Positions 42,824 to 51,540 of a stretch of DNA of 64,000 bases are shown here, one piece after another. This DNA comes from Aureococcus anophagefferens (Eukaryota > Sar > Pelagophyceae > Pelagomonadales > Pelagomonadaceae), in contig NW_008705566.1 in assembly GCF_000186865.1 (NCBI RefSeq), positions 1,605,699 to 1,669,698 on the forward strand. The letters run 5' to 3'. The position numbers were made by a program, and so were the translations under genes. The first letter of the stretch is position 1. Every line of letters starts with the position of its first letter. The notes beneath the pieces were generated by a model. It had not been told where the DNA came from. It saw nothing but the letters and a program-made list of their open reading frames with translations, and searched no databases.

Positions 42824-43324
42824 CGTTTCGAGCCGGGAGTTTTTGTGCGCGTGCTCGAGGGAGGTGTGTCCGGCCGTCGGGAGCGCTTTCCAGGAGTACA
42901 GTCGAGAAGTAAGCCTCTCAACAGAGGCGCAAAAACAGCAGTATTTGTTCTCGTCACCCCAATCGAGCTCGATTGCATTTGGCTTGAGGTTCGCCGACCC
43001 CTGGCGAAATCCTGACGCAGCCCAAATAATACCCCCCTTCGTCGATTGCAGACTGATTGCACTTGATCGCGGGTTCTCTACGACGACCGGCGCCGCCGCG
43101 CTCCGGATCGCCGGGATCGTGTCCGAGCGCGTAGGAGCGCTCGGGTTCGCGTAAGGTCGCCCGAGATCGCTCGGGATCGCTCGGGATCGCTCGAGATCGC
43201 TCGGGCCCCGGGATCGCGCCGGATCGCCGCCGGGATCCCGGCGGCGCCGGCCCTTCTACGCAGGCTCCAAACCACAACTACGCCGCCTGAATTTAGCTAG
43301 GGCGGACGCGCATCCCACAGGTCT
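42824..43324. other. Intergenic region with a 10-bp tandem repeat
   Basis: About 500 bases between two minus-strand genes. GATCGCTCGG is repeated four times at 43165-43204 and further degenerate copies lie around 43105 and 43210-43240. The 42840-43060 part is less GC-rich and contains similar strings GATTGCCCTTGATCG (42795) and GATTGCACTTGATCG (43055). No gene is supported; it should hold the promoter of the disordered-protein gene. Confidence 0.6.
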
Positions 43325-45256
43325 TCACCACACCATCATCGCCGGCTTGCTCCGGCCCTTGGAGTCGCCGACGCCGAGGCAGAGGCCGCCGTCGCCGTCG
43401 CCCCAGGCGAAGTACGTGTCGTCGAAGGTCTTGACGAGCGTGTGGAGCGCGGACGTCGCGAGCTCGGCGACGGGCGCGTGGAACGTGTGGGTCACGACGG
43501 CGCTCTTGGGCCGCGGGCCGGCCGCGCTCGGCGCGCCGGACGTCGACGACGACCGCGCGCGGCCGATGCCCGCGGTCGCCGTCGGCGACGCCGCGCCGGA
43601 CCCGGACCGCGGGCGGCCGATGCCCGCGAGGGAGCTCCGGGCCTTGGGCGACGTCGCCGCGGGCTCGCCCGACGACGAGAGCGCGCCCGGCGGCCCGAGG
43701 ACGTAGACCACCCCGTCGGCGTCGAGGCACGCGGTCTCGCGCTCCGACGCGCAGACGGCGACGACGCGCACGTCGGCGAGCGCCGCGACGCGGCGGGGCG
43801 CGTGCTCGCTGTCCGGCGCCGCGCCCGACGAGTGCGCGAGGACCTCGCCGAGCGCGCGCGCGGACTCCCACGACGGCATCGACGACAGGCCGCCCTCCTT
43901 CTTGCCCGCCTTGGTCGACTTGGGCTTGGGGCCCCGGTGGCCCAGCGCCCCCTTGGACCCGTCGCCCCAGGTGTAGAGCGCGCCGGCGTCGTCCACGGCC
44001 GCGCCGTGCGCCGCGCCCGCCGCCGCGGCGCGGCAGAACGCGTCCAGGGGCACCTTCTCCGGCAGCGACGCGTTGAGGCAGTGGCCGAGGCCGAGCCGCC
44101 CGTCGGCTCCTAAACCGAAGGCGTACAGGCTCCCGTCGTCGACGACGACGAAGCTGTGGAAGCCGCCCGCGGCCGCGTCGACGCATTTTCGCGCGCGGAG
44201 CGGCAGCACGCGCTTGGGCGTCGGGCTCGGCCGCGTGCCGCCGTGGCCGAGCTGGCCGTGGGCGTTGCGGCCCCAGGACCAGACGCCGCCCGCGTCGTCG
44301 ACGGCGACGCTGTGCGCGCCGCCCGCGGAGCACCGCGCGCACCGCGCGGGCCGCCCGGCGCCGTTGCCCGCCGCGGCCACGGCCTCCCGCAAGACGACGC
44401 GCGTCGGCGTCGCGACGACCGTGAGCTCGAGGTTGCCCAGGCCCAGCTGGTGGTCGCTCGCCTTGCCCCAGGCCCAGAGGCCGCCGTCCGCCGTGACCGC
44501 CAAGGAATGGTGCCCGCCCGCGGACACGGAGACGACGTCGCGGAGCGCGACGATGGGCCGCGGCACGCTCACGTCGTAGGCCGCGGCCCCTAAACCCAGC
44601 TGGCCGCAGGTGCCCCGGCCGCACGCGGACACGACGCCGCCCGTATCGCCGCCGTCGCCGTCGTCGTCGTCGCCGCGCGAGACCGCGCGCGCGCGGAGGA
44701 TGAGGCTGTGGGCGCCGCCGGCCCCGAGGGAGCTGCCGGCGCCGGTGGCGTGGTAGCGCCGCGCCGCGAGGAGCGCGCGCCAGGCCGGCTCGCAGAACGC
44801 GGCGCTGACGACGCAGCGTTTCGGGGCCGGCGCGGACGCGTACGGCCGGAGCAGGAGCCGCGCGGTCTCCTCGACGGGCAGCGCGAAGGCGCGGTGGGCG
44901 AGGACCGTCGCGCCCATGGCGCCGGCGGAGCAGAAGGCGAGCGTCGCGCGGACCTCGTCGAGGCTCAGGCGCTCGAAGAGCGCGGCGCCCGCCATCTTCG
45001 GGCCGTCGTCGCTCGCGGGCCGCGGCGGCACGTAGGCGCAGGCCGCGAAGGTCCGCGGCGCGGCCGGCTCCGCGAGCAGCCGCGTCAGCGGCGTCACGGC
45101 GGATTGCGTCAGCACGCCGTTCGTCGCCGCCGCGCGGATCGTCCGCGGTTTCAAGGTCACCAGCTCCTTCTCGCGGTACTCGCGCTTCGCCGCGGCGAGC
45201 GTCGCCTTGGCGAGCAGCAGGCCGGGCTCCGCGTCGCCGTCGCGGAAGGCAGTCAT
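43325..45256 (-). CDS. RCC1-repeat protein
   Basis: 643 residues. At least five RCC1-type blades are clear: CGRGTCGQLGLG, LWAWGKASDHQLGLGN, VWSWGRNAHGQLGHGG, LYAFGLGADGRLGLG and LYTWGDGSKGALGHRG, each followed by an AAGxxHS-type strand (SAGGHHSLAVTADG, SAGGAHSVAVDDAG, AAGGFHSFVVVDDG). The first 170 residues are a separate helical region. A Ser-rich insert (SSLAGIGRPRSGSGAASP) interrupts the last blades. RCC1-like propellers act as exchange factors for small GTPases or as binding platforms; no partner can be named. Confidence 0.85.
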   Translation of the reverse strand: MTAFRDGDAEPGLLLAKATLAAAKREYREKELVTLKPRTIRAAATNGVLTQSAVTPLTRLLAEPAAPRTFAACAYVPPRPASDDGPKMAGAALFERLSLDEVRATLAFCSAGAMGATVLAHRAFALPVEETARLLLRPYASAPAPKRCVVSAAFCEPAWRALLAARRYHATGAGSSLGAGGAHSLILRARAVSRGDDDDGDGGDTGGVVSACGRGTCGQLGLGAAAYDVSVPRPIVALRDVVSVSAGGHHSLAVTADGGLWAWGKASDHQLGLGNLELTVVATPTRVVLREAVAAAGNGAGRPARCARCSAGGAHSVAVDDAGGVWSWGRNAHGQLGHGGTRPSPTPKRVLPLRARKCVDAAAGGFHSFVVVDDGSLYAFGLGADGRLGLGHCLNASLPEKVPLDAFCRAAAAGAAHGAAVDDAGALYTWGDGSKGALGHRGPKPKSTKAGKKEGGLSSMPSWESARALGEVLAHSSGAAPDSEHAPRRVAALADVRVVAVCASERETACLDADGVVYVLGPPGALSSSGEPAATSPKARSSLAGIGRPRSGSGAASPTATAGIGRARSSSTSGAPSAAGPRPKSAVVTHTFHAPVAELATSALHTLVKTFDDTYFAWGDGDGGLCLGVGDSKGRSKPAMMVW

Positions 45257-45400
45257 TTTCTAGAAGCGGCGCGTCTGCTGGGTGCCAGGACGCTCGTGCC
45301 AGCAAGCTTGTGGGCCAGCACGCTCCGAGCAGCAGCCGATCGAGAACAGAGATCTTGGGACCAAGAATCGTCAAGTTGAGGCAAATGTTGCACTTTCAAG

Positions 45401-46624
45401 TTACCTGGGCTTCGTCTTCATCAGCAGGATCTTCGCGCCGGGCTTGAGGGCCGTGTCCCCCAGCTTCTTGGCGTCGTCGCGCGCGAGGTCGCCCTTGAAG
45501 ATGAGCTTCATCGCCGCGGGCTCGACGCCCGTCGCCGCGGCGGCCGCGGCCTTGAGCTCCGCGACGGTCGACGCGGGCGTCAGGTGCGCGATGGTGTGGT
45601 CCCGCTTGTCGTACTTGACGACGAGGTCGTAGGCGCCCGCGGGCGGCGGCGGCGGCGACGGCGACGGCGACGACGGCGAAGCCGCCGTCGGCGCCGCGGC
45701 CTCCGCCACCCCCGAAGCCTCCGCCACCCCCTCCGCCGCCCCTTCCGGCGACGGCGCGGCCGCCGCGCCGCCGCCGCCGCGCACGAAGGACACGCAGGAG
45801 AAGGACGGCAGCGCGCCGTCGAGCGCGAACAACGTGTCCGTCGCGCGGAACGTCGCGCCGTCGGCGGCGCGCGCGAGGGCCGCCGCCGCCGGCGAGACGC
45901 GCAGCAGCGCCGCGACGGCCTCCGTCGCGCGGCCGAGCGTGTCCTGGCGCGAGAAGAAGCAGTAGAGCGCCGGCGACGCGGCGCCCCGGTCGACGACGAG
46001 GTAGTGCCGGTCCTCCTCGCGGAGGCCGTCGCGGCCGACGGCGTGGCGCTTGGCCATCATGCGCCAGAGCGTCGCCGCCGTCTTCGGGTCGCGCGCGCCG
46101 GCGGCCTTGCGCCGCGCGGCGTCGGTCTTCCGCGCCTTGGCGTCGCGCGCCGCGTCCGCCGAGGTGTCGGCCGCGGAGGTCCGCACGCGCGCGCGCGTCG
46201 TCCCCGCGTCGAGCGCCGGCGCGGCGTCGTGGCGCGTCGCCACGGCCGCGAAGAGCGACGACGGCGGCGCCTTGGCCGGGGCCGCGCCGGGCGCGGAGGC
46301 CGCGGCGGCGGCGGCGGCGGCGGCGGCCTCGACGACGAGCACGCCCGACGGGAACCAGCCGAGCGTCTGGAGCGTCGACGCCGCGTCGGCGACGCGCAGC
46401 GCCTTCGGCGGGCCGCAGGACGACCCGTCGAGCGGCACGGGCCCGCCGGCGGCCCACGACGTCGCCGTCGCGACGGGCGCCTCGATGCCCTCGCCGGGCA
46501 AAAGCGCCAGGAGCTCCGCGAGCGTCGTCGCCGGGTCGAGCGTGAGCAGCGCGCGGCGCTCGTCGGCGACGCGCACGGCGATCGTGCAGAGCGACGCGGG
46601 CGCCGACGCGCGGTCGTCGTCCAT
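45401..46624 (-). CDS. Protein with C-terminal ubiquitin-like domain and two beta-grasp-like segments
   Basis: 407 residues. The last 75 residues form a ubiquitin-like domain (YDLVVKYDKRDHTIAHLTPA, MKLIFKGDLARDDAKKLGDT, ILLMKTKPR) lacking a C-terminal Gly-Gly, so it would not be conjugated. The N-terminal segment (CTIAVRVADERRALLTLDPA) is UBX-like in pattern. The middle segment (HYLVVDRGAASPALYCFFSR) resembles the C-terminal beta-grasp of ZFAND1-type proteins. Low-complexity Ala/Pro linkers join them. Likely a proteasome- or p97-linked adaptor, by inference from the domains. Confidence 0.65.
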   Translation of the reverse strand: MDDDRASAPASLCTIAVRVADERRALLTLDPATTLAELLALLPGEGIEAPVATATSWAAGGPVPLDGSSCGPPKALRVADAASTLQTLGWFPSGVLVVEAAAAAAAAAASAPGAAPAKAPPSSLFAAVATRHDAAPALDAGTTRARVRTSAADTSADAARDAKARKTDAARRKAAGARDPKTAATLWRMMAKRHAVGRDGLREEDRHYLVVDRGAASPALYCFFSRQDTLGRATEAVAALLRVSPAAAALARAADGATFRATDTLFALDGALPSFSCVSFVRGGGGAAAAPSPEGAAEGVAEASGVAEAAAPTAASPSSPSPSPPPPPAGAYDLVVKYDKRDHTIAHLTPASTVAELKAAAAAATGVEPAAMKLIFKGDLARDDAKKLGDTALKPGAKILLMKTKPR

Positions 46625-46726
46625 CGCCGCCGCGTCGACGGCGCTGGCGGCCGCCAGCGCGACTCGACTCGCAAACGATGGGGGCTGTGATTTGTGGCAA
46701 TTCCTAGAGCTAATTTTAGCGCCGCG

Positions 46727-47962
46727 ATGAGCGCACTCGCGGAAAGCGATTCTCCGCCTGCTCAGTCATCAGCACCACCGCCCGCTCAGTCGTCGGCAGC
46801 AGCACCACCACCTGCTCAGTCGTCGGCACCACCACCGCCGCCGCCGCCGCCGCTCTCCGACGCCGCCGCCGCCGTGCTGCGGCTCCAGGAGACCGAGCGG
46901 TCCGCGAAGCGCCAGCGCAACGGCGACGGCACCTACGCCAAGCTCTGGCTCGAGCTCTTCTTGAACGTCGACGTCGAGGAGTGCCTCCGCGTGCGCTGCG
47001 CCGTCGCCTCGAACCTGTGCTTCCGCGCGCGCGACGGCGCGCACCTCGACGTCCAGTTCGTGCGGCGCCACCTGTCGCCCGCGGACGACGCGCGGCTCCT
47101 CGCGCGGCTCGCGACAGCAGCACGACACGCGCCGCAAACGAGCGGCTTCCGCGTCGCGTCGGACCTCGACGACACGATCGTGCCGGGCGGCTACGGCGCG
47201 CTCGGCGTCGCGGGCTGCGACACGACGGCCCCTCGCGGCTCGTTCTATGCGGGCTGCGCGGCTCTGCACGGCGAGCTACGGCCCGGGGGCTACAGCACGC
47301 TGCTCACGGCGCGGCCGCCGCGGCTCGTGCGCGCGCTCGTCGCGAGCGACCGCGGCGCGGAGCTTTTGCGAGCGCTCGGCCCGCGCCTCGGCCTGTCGCC
47401 GGGCGCGTCGCGGACCTCGGAGGTCGGCGCAAACCTGAAAAATATCCTGGCGGCGCGCGTCGGCGAGCGCGCGCGAAGGTTCGAGAATCTCGCGGCCTAC
47501 GACGCGCACGCGCGGCGGCGCTACGGCGGGCTCGCGGACCACAAGGTCCGCGAGTTCGCCGACTGGGCCGCGGCGTACCCGGACGGCGACGGCCGCTTCG
47601 TCTTCGTCGGCGACGACCACCAGGGCGACTACCTCGTCGCCCGGCGGCTCCTCCGGCTCGCGTGCGCGGCGCCCGACGGCGCGGAGGGCGCGACGCGGCC
47701 GCTTTTAGCGTTCGCGGCCATCAAGCACGCGCGGCGCCGCGGCGAGCCCCCGGACCGCGACGCGCTGCCGCCGGCGGTCCTCGCGGAGATGGTCGACGAG
47801 ACGCGCGGCGCCGCGGGCGGCGACGCGCGCTTCTTCGTCTTCGACAGCTACCACGACCTCGCCGCGCAGCTCCACGCCGCGGGCTGGCTCGACAGAGACG
47901 CGAAGAACAGGGTGGTGGAGGCCTCGGCCCAGGAGCAGCAGGCCAACGACTTCTTCGGGTAA
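46727..47962 (+). CDS. APP1-type (DUF2183) phosphatidate phosphatase
   Basis: 411 residues from the ATG at 46727. Three copies of a PPAQSSA unit open the protein. The catalytic domain starts near residue 140 with the HAD-like DxDxT motif SDLDDTIVPGGY, continues with GGYSTLLTARPPRLV and KVREFADWAAAYP, and has GDDHQGDYLVARRLL, the acidic third motif. In yeast App1 this domain dephosphorylates phosphatidate at actin patches and affects endocytosis. No actin-binding motif is obvious here. The stop codon lies only about 5 bases from the tip of the foldback element. Confidence 0.75.
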   Translation: MSALAESDSPPAQSSAPPPAQSSAAAPPPAQSSAPPPPPPPPLSDAAAAVLRLQETERSAKRQRNGDGTYAKLWLELFLNVDVEECLRVRCAVASNLCFRARDGAHLDVQFVRRHLSPADDARLLARLATAARHAPQTSGFRVASDLDDTIVPGGYGALGVAGCDTTAPRGSFYAGCAALHGELRPGGYSTLLTARPPRLVRALVASDRGAELLRALGPRLGLSPGASRTSEVGANLKNILAARVGERARRFENLAAYDAHARRRYGGLADHKVREFADWAAAYPDGDGRFVFVGDDHQGDYLVARRLLRLACAAPDGAEGATRPLLAFAAIKHARRRGEPPDRDALPPAVLAEMVDETRGAAGGDARFFVFDSYHDLAAQLHAAGWLDRDAKNRVVEASAQEQQANDFFG

Positions 47963-48284
47963 GCTTTTTTGCGAAGCCCGCGCCGCAGGCGCCAGGCCAG
48001 ATCTTCTGGCCGAAGGGCGTAGCTTTTGTCCGAAGGTTGCGAGACAGCCATACGATGCGCTCCGCTCGATTTGTGTCCCACATCAGTGCGCAAAATCTAG
48101 AGCCTCTCACGCGGCGAGCCCGGGCTCGCCAGAGAGCCCCTACGGAGAGGATCAGGCGGAAAATACGCTTTTCCCGGAACGACGTCGTAACGGCGAACGC
48201 GGCGGGCGGTTTCGCGTCGAAAGCGCTCATTCGAGCCCGAGGGGAGGTCTGCGGGCCCCGAGGAGCGATCGAAGCGTATGTACA

Positions 48285-48900
48285 CGCTCGGGGGGGGTCG
48301 GGGAAGGGGTGCGCGCAGGCGGAGACGTCGCGCGCGCCCACCTACCCCGCTTGCGGCCGACCGAATGTCGGGGGGAACGCGTCCGGCGGCCGCCGCGCGC
48401 GTCCCATGGCTCGGTGACGCGCTCGCAGCGCTTGCAAACGCTCGGGGGGCTCGGGGAAGGAGTGCACGCCGGCTGAGACGTCGCGCGCGCCCACCTCCCC
48501 CGCGCGCGGCCGACCGACATTTGGGGGGGAACCCGTCCGGCCGCCGCCGCGCGCATCCCAGCCCCCGCGCAGCGCTCGCAGCGCGCCCAAACGCTCAACG
48601 GGGTCGGGGAAGGGGTGCGCGCCGGCGGCGACGTCGTGCGCGTGCAGCTTCCCCGCGCGCGGCCGACCGACATTCGCGCGGGGGGAACGCGTCGGCCGCC
48701 GCCGCACGCGTTCCAGGCCCCCGTGCAGCGCTCGCAGCGCTCCCACGCGCTCGGGAGGGTCGGGGAATGAGTGCTCGCCGGCGGCCACGTCTTGCTCGAC
48801 ATCTCTCTCGCGCTCGCGGCCGAGCGTCTGTCGGGGCGAACGAAGCGCTCCCGATCGCCGCCGCCGCCGCCGCGGACACCTTCGCGGGTCTGCGGCGCCG
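48285..48900 (+). repeat. Four ~154-bp tandem units inside the foldback element
   Basis: Units start at 48285, 48439, 48592 and 48748 with CGCTC(GGGG) followed by GTCGGGGAAKGRGTGC and a later GGCCGACCGA. The spacing is 154, 153 and 156 bases. The copies are diverged by substitutions and short indels, more so than the arms, and the fourth fades out near 48900. Open frames across the array have no recognisable product. Confidence 0.85.
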
Positions 48901-49326
48901 CGCGCTCCGGGGCATGCGCGCGAGAGAGCATGAGTCGCGCGTCGGACGCTGCGACGTTCTTGAAACTGACTCCGCGCGAACGTTCGCGCCCTTTCGGGCC
49001 GTTTGGTGCTCGCGCGTACAATAACATGAGTAGTGGAGCTCTGCACTCGTATACTGACGCAGGGCTTACACCGCCCCCCCCGCGCTGAGACGCGAAACCG
49101 CCCGCCGCGTTCGCCGTTACGACGTCGTTCCGGGAAAAGCGTATTTTCCCCCGATCCTCTCCGTAGGGGCTCTCTGGCGAGCCCGGGCTCGCCGCGTGAG
49201 AGGCTCTAGATTTTGCGCACTGATGTGGGACACAAATCGAGCGGAGCGCATCGTATGGCTGTCTCGCAACCTTCGGACAAAAGCTACGCCCTTCGGCCAG
49301 AAGATCTGGCCTGGCGCCTGCGGCGC

Positions 49327-49681
49327 AAAAACCGCCGCGAAGCGGCGGCTCACGGCGCCGCAGGCCGATGGACTACAGGTTCGCCCGGCCCAGGCGAGTC
49401 GCCGCGGCTGGCGGAACACCCCTCCCCCGCGGCGCTGCGGCGCGCCGGCGCGCCGGCACGGCGAGACGGACCGTGGTGATCGAAGGGCATGGCGGACTAG
49501 AGGTGGGCAAATCTCCCGCGAGCCGCAGTGTACGGACGACGCGGCGGCGACGGCAACGGACGGCCCGGGCGGGAGGCGGACTGTCGTGAACGAAGGGTAG
49601 CACCGCGCCGTTGCCGGGGGCCCCAAGGTTGCGAAACCTCGCCCAGCGCCCGACGGACAGTCGTAAATTTGCCCGAGGGCA
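49327..49681. mobile_element. Insertion nested in the right arm of the foldback element
   Basis: The 12-bp string CGCCTGCGGCGC stands at 49315-49326 and again at 49682-49693; the second copy continues into the outer tip that matches the left arm. The 355 bases between are absent from the left arm. Three diverged segments of the type CGGAC-GTCGTGAACGAAGGG occur at about 49458, 49567 and 49650. No coding capacity is seen. Confidence 0.65.
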
Positions 49682-49800
49682 CGCCTGCGGCGCGGGCTTC
49701 GCAAAACTTGGGGACCCCCCACTATTATTTGGAAGTTTTTTTGGGCACGCTTCAACTCCCCTTGTTGAACAATTCAGCCGCGGGCAGCCCGCGCAGCGCT

Positions 49801-51540
49801 ATGGTCAAGCTCACGGTTCGCTGCGCGTCGCAACCGGCGGTCGCCGCTCCTCGGCGCGTCGCGCCGACGACGCTGTCGCCCGCCGAGCGGCTCGCGGCCG
49901 GCGAGCGGCTCAAGAAGAGCGGCAACGACGCCTACGGCCGCGGCGACGCCGCCGGCGCCGTGGAGCGCTGGGTCGAGGCCGTGGACGCGCTCCGGGGCGC
50001 CGGCGGCGCCGCGCGGCTGCTCGGCGAGCCCGCGGCGGCGGCCGTCGCCGTCGCGTGCCTGAGCAACTGCGCGCGCGCGCGGCTCGAGCTCGGCGGCGCC
50101 GCGGGCGACGGCGACGGCGCGGCCGCGGCCGCGCTCGAGGACGCGAACGGCGCGCTGGCCCTCGACGGCGACAACGTCAAGGCGCGCTTCCAGCGCGCGC
50201 GGGCCCTCGCGCGCCTCGGGCGCGTCGACGACGCCGCCGACGCCGTCGCGTGGCTCGAGGGCCGCGAGCCGGCCAACGCGGCCGTCCGCGCGCTCGCCGC
50301 CAGGGTCGCGACCGCCCAGGCCGTCGTCGCCGCGGCCACGGGCGCCGCGCTCGCGCCGGCGAAGCCGAGCGCCGAGGACGCGGCGGCGGCGAAGGCCGAC
50401 GCGGACGCGGCCTTCCGCGCGGACTTTCGCGCGGAGGCGAAGCGGGCCATGGCCGACGCGGAAGCCGCGTGCGCGAAGCAGAACGCCAAGATCTGCGGCA
50501 CGTCCGCGTCCGCGGCGCTGCGCGGCGACGGCGCCGGCGACGGCGCCGGCGACGCCAAGCTCCTCGAGGAGCTCGCGGGCGTCGAGCGGGAGGCGAACGC
50601 GCTCCTCGACGACGCCGCGGGCGTCGCGCCGCGGAGCGCCTCGGCCGCCGTCGCCGGGGCCCCCGTCGAGGTCGTCGAGCCGAGCCCCTTCAAGGTCGAC
50701 GTGCCCAAGACGGCGCGTGCGACCACCACCAGGGCCGCCGACAACAACACGGCCGGCGCCGCCGAGGCCGCCGACAACAACACGGCCGGCGCCGCCGAGG
50801 CCGCCGACAACAACACGGCCGGCGCCGCCAAGACCGCCTCCGGAAGCGCCGGGGCCGCCGGTCCCCGTCCCGCCGCCGGGACCGCCCTGGCCGCCGCGGC
50901 GAGCCCGTTCAACGTCGACCTGCCGCGGCGGCGGGCCGTCGCGGCGCCGCTGGACCCCGCGGCCGAGGAGCTGCGGCGGCTCCGGGCCCGCGCGGGCGAC
51001 GTCCGCGCGGCCGCGCGGCCCGCGGCCGCCGCGGGCCCGTCCGTGTCGGAGATCCTCGCCGCGAAGCGCGCCGCGAGACGCGCGGCGAAACCCGCCGCCG
51101 CCCCGGCGCCGGGCGCCGCGCTCGACGCCGCCTGGGCGGCCATGGCCGACGGCGAGTCCGCGGACGTCGCGGCCGCGGCCGCGCGGCGGCCCGCGGCGGC
51201 CGCGGCCGCGCCGCGGGACCGCGTGGACCGCGGGCCGAGCGGCGTCGCGCCCTGCGAGCCCGGGCCGATCGTCGCCGAGGTCTGGGCGGACCTCGCCGCC
51301 GACGAGCGGGGCAAGGCGAGCGTCGTCGACGCGCGGCGCGCGGCCGCGGCGGACGTCGCGCCCGACCGCGCGCGGCGCAAGGCGCGGAAGCACGCCAAGG
51401 CCGTCGCCCGGGCCGCCGCCGCGCCGAAGATCGGCGCGAGCCCCCTCGCGGAGCTCGAGCGCGGCCACGAGGCGCAGCTCGCGGCCTACCGGGAGCGCGA
51501 GGCGAAGATCCGCGGCGCCGCGGCAAGCGACGGAGGTTAG
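49801..51540 (+). CDS. TPR protein with Ala-rich, low-complexity C-terminal half
   Basis: 579 residues from the ATG at 49801 (MVKLTVRCASQPAVAAPRRV). Residues 30-150 form TPR units of the Hsp-organising style: GERLKKSGNDAYGRGDAAGA, AVACLSNCARARLELGG, VKARFQRARALARLGRVDDA. The rest is Ala-rich with two SPFxVD motifs (SPFKVDVP, SPFNVDLP) and three copies of AADNNTAGA. A basic C-terminal segment (RARRKARKHAKAVARAAAAP) may bind nucleic acid. Partner unknown; chaperone binding is plausible. The final TAG overlaps the TAA of the channel gene on the other strand. Confidence 0.7.
   Translation: MVKLTVRCASQPAVAAPRRVAPTTLSPAERLAAGERLKKSGNDAYGRGDAAGAVERWVEAVDALRGAGGAARLLGEPAAAAVAVACLSNCARARLELGGAAGDGDGAAAAALEDANGALALDGDNVKARFQRARALARLGRVDDAADAVAWLEGREPANAAVRALAARVATAQAVVAAATGAALAPAKPSAEDAAAAKADADAAFRADFRAEAKRAMADAEAACAKQNAKICGTSASAALRGDGAGDGAGDAKLLEELAGVEREANALLDDAAGVAPRSASAAVAGAPVEVVEPSPFKVDVPKTARATTTRAADNNTAGAAEAADNNTAGAAEAADNNTAGAAKTASGSAGAAGPRPAAGTALAAAASPFNVDLPRRRAVAAPLDPAAEELRRLRARAGDVRAAARPAAAAGPSVSEILAAKRAARRAAKPAAAPAPGAALDAAWAAMADGESADVAAAAARRPAAAAAAPRDRVDRGPSGVAPCEPGPIVAEVWADLAADERGKASVVDARRAAAADVAPDRARRKARKHAKAVARAAAAPKIGASPLAELERGHEAQLAAYREREAKIRGAAASDGG

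Larger units (their letters stand above)
47967..49706. mobile_element. Foldback (long inverted repeat) element with internal tandem repeats
   Basis: Left arm 47967-48218 and right arm 49089-49326 are near-perfect inverted copies over about 239 bp (one short indel/substitution cluster near 48153 versus 49152). The missing outer 13 bp of the right arm (GGGCTTCGCAAAA) is found at 49694-49706, beyond a nested insertion. The outer tips are flanked by CTT on both sides (47964-47966 and 49707-49709), compatible with a 3-bp target duplication. The centre holds four ~154-bp tandem units. No transposase is visible, so it is non-autonomous. The high arm identity suggests recent movement or gene conversion. 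Confidence 0.8.

Noticed and set aside
48227..49046. Overlapping open frames across the foldback centre.
   Set aside because: They follow the 154-bp tandem units in several frames on both strands and code for low-complexity Arg/Ala/Pro sequence.
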